From Hugenholtzia roseola DSM 9546 (lineage in GTDB: Bacteria; Bacteroidota; Bacteroidia; Cytophagales; Bernardetiaceae): a stretch of 64,000 nucleotides of DNA. Below the pieces are notes generated by a model. The model did no database searches, had not been told where the DNA came from, and was given only the letters and a program-made list of their open reading frames with translations. The first letter of the stretch is position 1, and every line of letters begins with the position of its first letter. The DNA lies in NCBI RefSeq assembly GCF_000422585.1, contig NZ_KE383881.1:143057-207056 (forward strand), given 5' to 3'. Made by a program: the position numbers and the translations under genes. Shown here in pieces: positions 59,741 through 64,000 of this stretch.

Positions 59741-60718
59741 CTAATTTTTTGTATTTTCCAATCGTCTTTGACTAATTTCAAAATACTCTTTTTCTAATTC
59801 GAAGCCTATAAACTTGCGTTTGAGTGTTAAACAGGATACACCTGTGCTGCCACTTCCCATAAAAGGGTCTAAAACAGTTTGATTTTCAAAACTTACTAAT
59901 TTAACCAAATGGTGCATCAGTTCAATAGGCTTTAAAGTAGGATGATGATTAAAATCTTCTGCTTTTTGGCGAACTTTTGGTACAGCAAAAAACTTATCAT
60001 AGCCGTCATCTAACTCATCTGTACGAATAATATTGGCACTTACTCTGCCATTTGGATGTGGATTATGACCCACTTTTCCTTCGCCTTTGGCATAAGGAAT
60101 ACGACTTTGCTCGATATTTAATGCTCCTGTGCCATATTTAATTACATTTTGGGCTACATTTAAGCCTTTTTCAATAGGCTTTTGCACTAAAATAATGGGT
60201 TCGTAGGCAGGCTTTAAGCCCAAACCAGCTCCCTTATATTGTATGCCTAACTCTGAATTAGGCTCGTATTTTAGTTTTTCATTATCCGAATAATAATTTT
60301 CTGCCCCCCCCTTTTTGTAGCCCTGCACATAGTTATATTTTCCTACTACTCTACTTTCTATGCCCAATTCTTTATCAATATCTAAGGCTACATCTCTACT
60401 TTTGGGCATACCATTCAGATAAGCCCAAAATAGTACATCTTTGATAATAAATCCGCTATCTTCTAAATCAACCATCAAACGGTGCATGAGCCTGACAGAG
60501 GAAAATACCAAACCAAAGGCACCACTTTTTAGTACCCTTACACTATCTTCCCAAATTTGTCTTTGCGGCAGAGCCTTGTCCCATTCGTGATTTTGGTAAG
60601 AAATCCCATAAGGTGGGTCTGTAATCAGGGCATCAACCGTATTTTCGGACAAAGGCGAAAGACCGTAACACGACTGATTAAATATCGCGTAAGGTTTTGA
60701 TGTTGTCAAGTTCGACAT
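59741..60718 (-). CDS. N4/N6 DNA methyltransferase (DPPY, beta-class order)
   Basis: 325 aa. The catalytic motif is near the N-terminus (DALITDPPYGISYQ) and the SAM-binding motif is at the C-terminus (VLDPFMGSGSTGVSCLTLKRKFIGFELEKEYF), the beta-class order. The TRD lies between (FWAYLNGMPKSRDVALDIDKELG...). The GMPKSRDVALDIDKE segment is common in phage and plasmid methyltransferases. No cognate restriction enzyme is adjacent. Palindromes A3 and A4 lie on the two sides of the gene, so it is an orphan methyltransferase carried as a cassette. Confidence 0.92.
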   Translation of the reverse strand: MSNLTTSKPYAIFNQSCYGLSPLSENTVDALITDPPYGISYQNHEWDKALPQRQIWEDSVRVLKSGAFGLVFSSVRLMHRLMVDLEDSGFIIKDVLFWAYLNGMPKSRDVALDIDKELGIESRVVGKYNYVQGYKKGGAENYYSDNEKLKYEPNSELGIQYKGAGLGLKPAYEPIILVQKPIEKGLNVAQNVIKYGTGALNIEQSRIPYAKGEGKVGHNPHPNGRVSANIIRTDELDDGYDKFFAVPKVRQKAEDFNHHPTLKPIELMHHLVKLVSFENQTVLDPFMGSGSTGVSCLTLKRKFIGFELEKEYFEISQRRLENTKN

Positions 60719-60789
60719 AATCTAAAAGAGTTTTACTATAATTGACTAAAAGTTTTAAAACGTATTCTTTGGTCTTGTCGGGCAGAAAA

Positions 60790-60894
60790 ATGTTTGCGAA
60801 AGGTGAGCTTGATAGCACTTTCCTACGCACAAAGTTTATAGAAAGTACAAAAGCCTAAGTTAAGCATATTAGCTTGTCTTTTGGCAAACATAAT
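60790..60894. repeat. attC-like palindrome, family A copy 4
   Basis: Outer arms ATGTTTGCGAA (60790-60800) and TTGGCAAACAT (60881-60891), one mismatch; core CCTACGCACAAAGTTTATAG, AAAGTACAAAAGCCTAAG. It lies between the Ntn hydrolase and methyltransferase genes. Confidence 0.75.
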
Positions 60895-60918
60895 GTTGTG
60901 GGCTGTTTTTCTGTTCTG

Positions 60919-62034
60919 TTAGAAAAAGGTCTTTATTGTAAATTCATCGTCTTCTGGGATTAGAATTTTTAAAAGAAAATCTAAAAGCAATTCAGAGTTT
61001 AACATAAACGCCTGTTTTTCTTGATTATACATAAATACTTGCTTTTTTGTTAAAAACTCTTTTGAAAAGACCGATATAACTATTGGTAATGTCTTGGATA
61101 TGAAAACATAGTAATCATAAGTACATTCATCAATAAGTTGGTTTACGCTATGCGACCAATTATTTGCCCAAGTAAATCTACTTTCTTTCCAACTTTCACT
61201 TTCTAAAATTCTAATTGGCTGATAATTACCAAATGGTCTTCTTGAAAAACGCCAATGTGTATATGGATTATTTACGAACACCAAGTTATCTCTAATAAGA
61301 ACAGATATAATTTCTGCATTACCAAATATTTCTGATAATTCAGTACCGTTTAGTATAGCACCATTGTATTGTATAGGTATATATGCAATATCTTTTTGCC
61401 AACTAACGCCAAACTTATCTACTCTTATACCTGATATTAGACCGCCAACTCCGTTTGTAATTGTTGGTTTAACATACTTATAAGACTGAATAACACTACA
61501 CATTGATATTAAAATCTGTTCGTCTGTTTGTTCAGAATTTCTAATTTCGTTATAAAATTCTTGTGTATGTTTGATAAATTCAGCATCAATAGTACCACTG
61601 TATGCGTCTTCATAAACAAGATGCTCTTTATAGCCCGAAGTACCGTTTGCATTAACTGAAATTAGAACAGGTTGCTCGTTTTCAACGAAACCTGCTATAA
61701 TTGATATTTTTCGGTAAGTATTATAAATATACTTAAAACTGCCACGTAAATCGGGTTGCTCATTTACCTCCAATACCATTTTTAACCATTTAATGGCTTC
61801 ATAGGCTTCTGAAACATTGCCTGCAAATGCTAATATCAGTTTATTGTTAAAGTTATAAATTTTCAACCATTGTTCTTGAACAACCTTGTCATTTCCAATA
61901 ATGTGAGTTTCTCCAAAAGTGGACACATCACTCCAAATTTTCGCATTTTCTAGACTTTCCTGCTCATAGGTTATCGCACTGTCTGCTGCAATAAAAACTG
62001 ATGTTTGGTTTCGCCAACCTGTTATGTATGTCAT
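60919..62034 (-). CDS. proteasome/HslV-like Ntn hydrolase (novel-looking)
   Basis: 371 aa. After removal of Met1 the N-terminus is Thr (TYITGWRNQTSVFIAADSAITYE). In mature numbering Thr1 and Asp17 (AADSA) fall exactly where proteasome beta subunits and HslV have Thr1 and Asp17. WLKIYNFNNKLILAFAGNVSEAYEAIKWLKMVLE parallels the Lys33 region and the LAGFAG-x3-DA-x3-L helix of HslV. There is a 25-residue insertion before the Lys (residue 58). The C-terminal approximately 190 residues are unlike HslV. This makes it a probable self-compartmentalising or stand-alone Ntn peptidase; no HslU-like ATPase is adjacent. It is the first gene of the array behind repeat C3, with GCCCACAA inverted repeats at its borders. 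The fold call is by motif only. Confidence 0.65.
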   Translation of the reverse strand: MTYITGWRNQTSVFIAADSAITYEQESLENAKIWSDVSTFGETHIIGNDKVVQEQWLKIYNFNNKLILAFAGNVSEAYEAIKWLKMVLEVNEQPDLRGSFKYIYNTYRKISIIAGFVENEQPVLISVNANGTSGYKEHLVYEDAYSGTIDAEFIKHTQEFYNEIRNSEQTDEQILISMCSVIQSYKYVKPTITNGVGGLISGIRVDKFGVSWQKDIAYIPIQYNGAILNGTELSEIFGNAEIISVLIRDNLVFVNNPYTHWRFSRRPFGNYQPIRILESESWKESRFTWANNWSHSVNQLIDECTYDYYVFISKTLPIVISVFSKEFLTKKQVFMYNQEKQAFMLNSELLLDFLLKILIPEDDEFTIKTFF

Positions 62035-62078
62035 TCAGTTTACTGTTTTCGTTCTCTAAAATTGCCCACAATGAGTGG

Positions 62079-62149
62079 ATTGGCGCAATAACTTTTTCTT
62101 TTTCTCAGCAGCATAACTATTTGATTATCAATAAGTTATTGCCGCCAAT
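62079..62149. repeat. hairpin F upstream of the Ntn hydrolase gene
   Basis: Arms ATTGGCGCAATAACTT (62079-62094) and AAGTTATTGCCGCCAAT (62133-62149), one bulge, 38-nt loop. Confidence 0.7.
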
Positions 62150-62151
62150 CT

Positions 62152-62182
62152 ATGTTATACGAACATCAATTTCGTATAACAT
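62152..62182. repeat. perfect 12-bp inverted repeat with 7-nt spacer
   Basis: ATGTTATACGAA (62152-62163) / TTCGTATAACAT (62171-62182). The geometry, 12-bp arms with a short spacer, is like a tyrosine-recombinase core site or an empty cassette. It abuts repeat C3. Confidence 0.75.
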
Positions 62183-62350
62183 GTAGTAATACGCAGTTTT
62201 CCGCGCATTTCCAAAATTTTTTCGTACCCAAAGGACTTTTCACCTGCGATAATACGATTTGCACAGGCAACTTTCGCAGTCCAGACCTTTGTACGTCTTT
62301 AACAGTCGCAAGTTACTCCTTTTCTCCAAAGGGCGCAATTTTTTTGAAAA
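62178..62350 (-). repeat. leader-like repeat C, copy 3
   Basis: GCATTTCCAAAATTTTTTCG, CCCAAAGGACTTTTCACC, GATAATACGATTTGCACAGG, CAACTTTCGCAGTCCAG, AACAGTCGCAAGTTACTCC and AAGGGCGCAATTTTTTT run in the same order as in C1 and C2. It marks the right border of the accessory island, 131 bp before tex. Confidence 0.75.
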
Positions 62351-62480
62351 AAAATGGGCATCAGCCTATAAAAAACAGAGCGGAAAACTTTTGTGTTTTA
62401 CTCAATTTTACTAATTTTGTCAGACTTTGCGAATTGAACTATCGCTTTTCGCTATTCGTTTCGTTTTTATTTAATTTTAG

Positions 62481-64000
62481 ATGCTTGTGGAAACAAAATT
62501 GCTTTCGCTTTTAGCTAACGAGCTGCAAATTAGGCTCGAGCAGGTAGAAAAAACAGTCCTACTTTTAGATGAGGGTGCGACCGTTCCCTTTTTGGCGCGT
62601 TATCGCAAAGAGCAGACAGGACACTTAGACGAAGTGGTCATTACCCAAATTCGCGACCGCATCTTACAACTTCGGGAATTAGAAAAAAGAAAAGAGGCGA
62701 TTTTGAAAAGTATAGACGAACAAGGCAAACTTTCAGACTCCCTCAAAGAGCAGATAGCGGCAGCCCCCACGATGGCAATTTTAGAAGACCTTTATCTGCC
62801 CTACAAACCCAAGCGCAAAACTCGCGCCTCCATTGCACGCGAAAAAGGCTTAGAACCTTTGGCGCAAGCCCTACTCGCCCACCTCGACCCCGATTCAGAC
62901 GACAAAAACATAGATTGGAAAGCCTTAGCCGAAAGCCTTATTGATGCCGAAAAAGGCATACTTTCTACCGAAGATGCCCTTGCTGGCGCACGCGATATTA
63001 TTGCCGAAACGGTCAATGAAAATGCCCAAGCACGTGCTTCCTTGCGCAATTTATACGAAAATAAAGCCACTGTCAAGACCCGCCTCATAGAAGGAAAAGA
63101 AGAGGAGGGCAAAAAATATAGCGACTATTTTAATTGGCAGGAAGACCTCAAACACGCACCTTCGCACCGCATCTTGGCACTTCGCAGGGCGGAAAAAGAG
63201 GGCGTTTTGCTTTTAGATATCGAACCCGACGAGGAAGCGGCAATCGAGCTTTTAGTGCATAAGTTTATTCCCGTCCAGACCGAAAGTGAAAAGAAAACGC
63301 AGCTGCAAATGGCGGTCAAAGATGCCTATAAAAGGCTTATGAAGCCCTCTATGGAAACGGAAATCCGCCTCGAATCTAAAAAAAGAGCCGATACCGAAGC
63401 CATCACCGTCTTTGCCGACAACGTCCGCGAATTGCTTTTGGCTGCCCCCTTCGGCGAAAAGCGCGTTTTGGCGATAGACCCCGGCTTTCGCACAGGTTGT
63501 AAAACGGTAGCCTTAGATGCACAGTGCAAACTTTTAGAAGAAAGTGTTATCTATCCAAATGAGCCACAAAAGCAAATCGAAAAAGCCGCTCAAATGCTCA
63601 AAAAATGGGTAGAAAAGTACCAAATTGAAGCCATTGCGATAGGAAATGGAACGGCGAGCCGCGAAACCGAACAGTTTTGTAGAAGTGTAGGGCTGCCTGC
63701 TCAGGTGCAAATTGTAGTGGTGAGCGAAAATGGAGCTTCGGTCTATTCCGCTTCCGAAGTGGCAAGGGAGGAGTTTCCCGACCAAGATGTTACGGTAAGA
63801 GGAGCAGTTTCCATCGGCAGACGTTTGATAGACCCCTTAGCCGAACTGGTCAAGATAGACCCTAAATCCATCGGCGTAGGACAATACCAACACGATGTAG
63901 ACCAAAAAATGCTCAAAACTGCCTTAGACGATACCGTTATGAGTTGTGTAAATGCCGTAGGCGTAGAAGTCAATACGGCAAGTAAGGAACTTTTAAGCTA
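62481..64000 (+). CDS. tex: Tex-family RNA-binding transcription accessory protein (3' end outside window)
   Basis: The frame is open from the ATG at 62481 to the end of the window (506 codons seen of an expected 700-plus). LLDEGATVPFLARYRKEQTGHLDE and EDLYLPYKPKRKTRASIAREKGLEPLA are the N-terminal Tex blocks. VLAIDPGFRTGCKTVALD opens the YqgF-like RNase H-fold domain, and AIAIGNGTASRETEQF, VVVSENGASVYSASEVAREEFPDQDVTVRGAVSIGRRL and IDPKSIGVGQYQHDVDQ are highly conserved Tex segments. The S1 RNA-binding domain is beyond the window. It follows the end of the accessory island. Confidence 0.95.
   Translation, partial: MLVETKLLSLLANELQIRLEQVEKTVLLLDEGATVPFLARYRKEQTGHLDEVVITQIRDRILQLRELEKRKEAILKSIDEQGKLSDSLKEQIAAAPTMAILEDLYLPYKPKRKTRASIAREKGLEPLAQALLAHLDPDSDDKNIDWKALAESLIDAEKGILSTEDALAGARDIIAETVNENAQARASLRNLYENKATVKTRLIEGKEEEGKKYSDYFNWQEDLKHAPSHRILALRRAEKEGVLLLDIEPDEEAAIELLVHKFIPVQTESEKKTQLQMAVKDAYKRLMKPSMETEIRLESKKRADTEAITVFADNVRELLLAAPFGEKRVLAIDPGFRTGCKTVALDAQCKLLEESVIYPNEPQKQIEKAAQMLKKWVEKYQIEAIAIGNGTASRETEQFCRSVGLPAQVQIVVVSENGASVYSASEVAREEFPDQDVTVRGAVSIGRRLIDPLAELVKIDPKSIGVGQYQHDVDQKMLKTALDDTVMSCVNAVGVEVNTASKELLS

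Noticed and set aside
62152-62182. loxP-like site (arms contain TTCGTATAA)
   Set aside because: The arm orientation relative to the spacer is opposite to loxP and the spacer is 7 nt; resemblance is limited to a short AT-rich string. Kept only as a generic inverted repeat.
62801-63973. Several minus-strand frames in the last kilobase
   Set aside because: They lie opposite the conserved tex coding sequence, which runs off the window end and explains the region fully.

Overview
The window is a chromosomal segment of a Bacteroidota bacterium, most likely of the Cytophagia/Cytophagales type. The evidence is the Bacteroidota promoter -7 element TAnnTTTG in front of many genes, PorG-like (DUF6089) and GldM-like type IX secretion/gliding relatives, single-chain glycyl-tRNA synthetase, DUF349 and DUF4835 family proteins, MORN_2 proteins, and carotenoid genes (crtZ, a CruF-like gene). 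No rRNA, tRNA, CRISPR array, transposase of a classical IS, or phage structural gene was seen.

Layout. 1-21.4 kb is mostly housekeeping: end of a TPR protein, leuS, pruA, a DUF4835 protein, a 3-hydroxybutyrate-dehydrogenase-like SDR, a DUF349 coiled-coil protein, hemE, psd, a TM2/DUF4178 membrane protein, a polysaccharide flippase, recO, crtZ, two beta-barrel proteins and etfBA. A 150-180 bp dispersed element with a GGACAAGGCA/TGCCTTGTCC palindrome sits in several intergenic gaps. At 21.5-22.8 kb a PIN toxin/antitoxin pair is inserted between etfA and nuoD and is bounded by 12-bp inverted and about 30-bp direct repeats. 22.8-52 kb returns to nuoD, a short GldM-like protein, a large alpha-2-macroglobulin lipoprotein, an AraC regulator, an extradiol dioxygenase, a compact ubiquitin-like operon (UBL, E2, JAB peptidase; 33.7-35.3 kb), ald-tsaE, glyS, a CoA-transferase, MORN-repeat protein, CruF-like protein, pyrC, a LolC/E-like permease, a fused Opp/Dpp ATPase, a DHHW protein and a peroxiredoxin-like protein. 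52.2-62.4 kb is an accessory island in which every gene is on the minus strand: a HsdM-HsdS fusion, three Rpn-like PD-(D/E)XK proteins, small lipoproteins and membrane proteins, an N4/N6 DNA methyltransferase and a proteasome/HslV-like Ntn hydrolase. The window ends inside tex.

The most interesting signal is that the accessory genes (island plus the toxin-antitoxin locus) are packaged like gene cassettes. Each array starts with the same approximately 180-bp leader-like repeat (called C here; three copies), many genes are separated by attC-like imperfect palindromes (family A, four copies; B, one; D, two), and three payloads are bracketed by payload-specific inverted repeats (TTCAGCCAACAT, GGCTTATAACA, GCCCACAA) abutting these elements. 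No integrase is in the window. Two independent ubiquitin/proteasome-flavoured finds stand out: the E1-less UBL-E2-JAB operon, and a self-standing HslV-like peptidase carried as a cassette.
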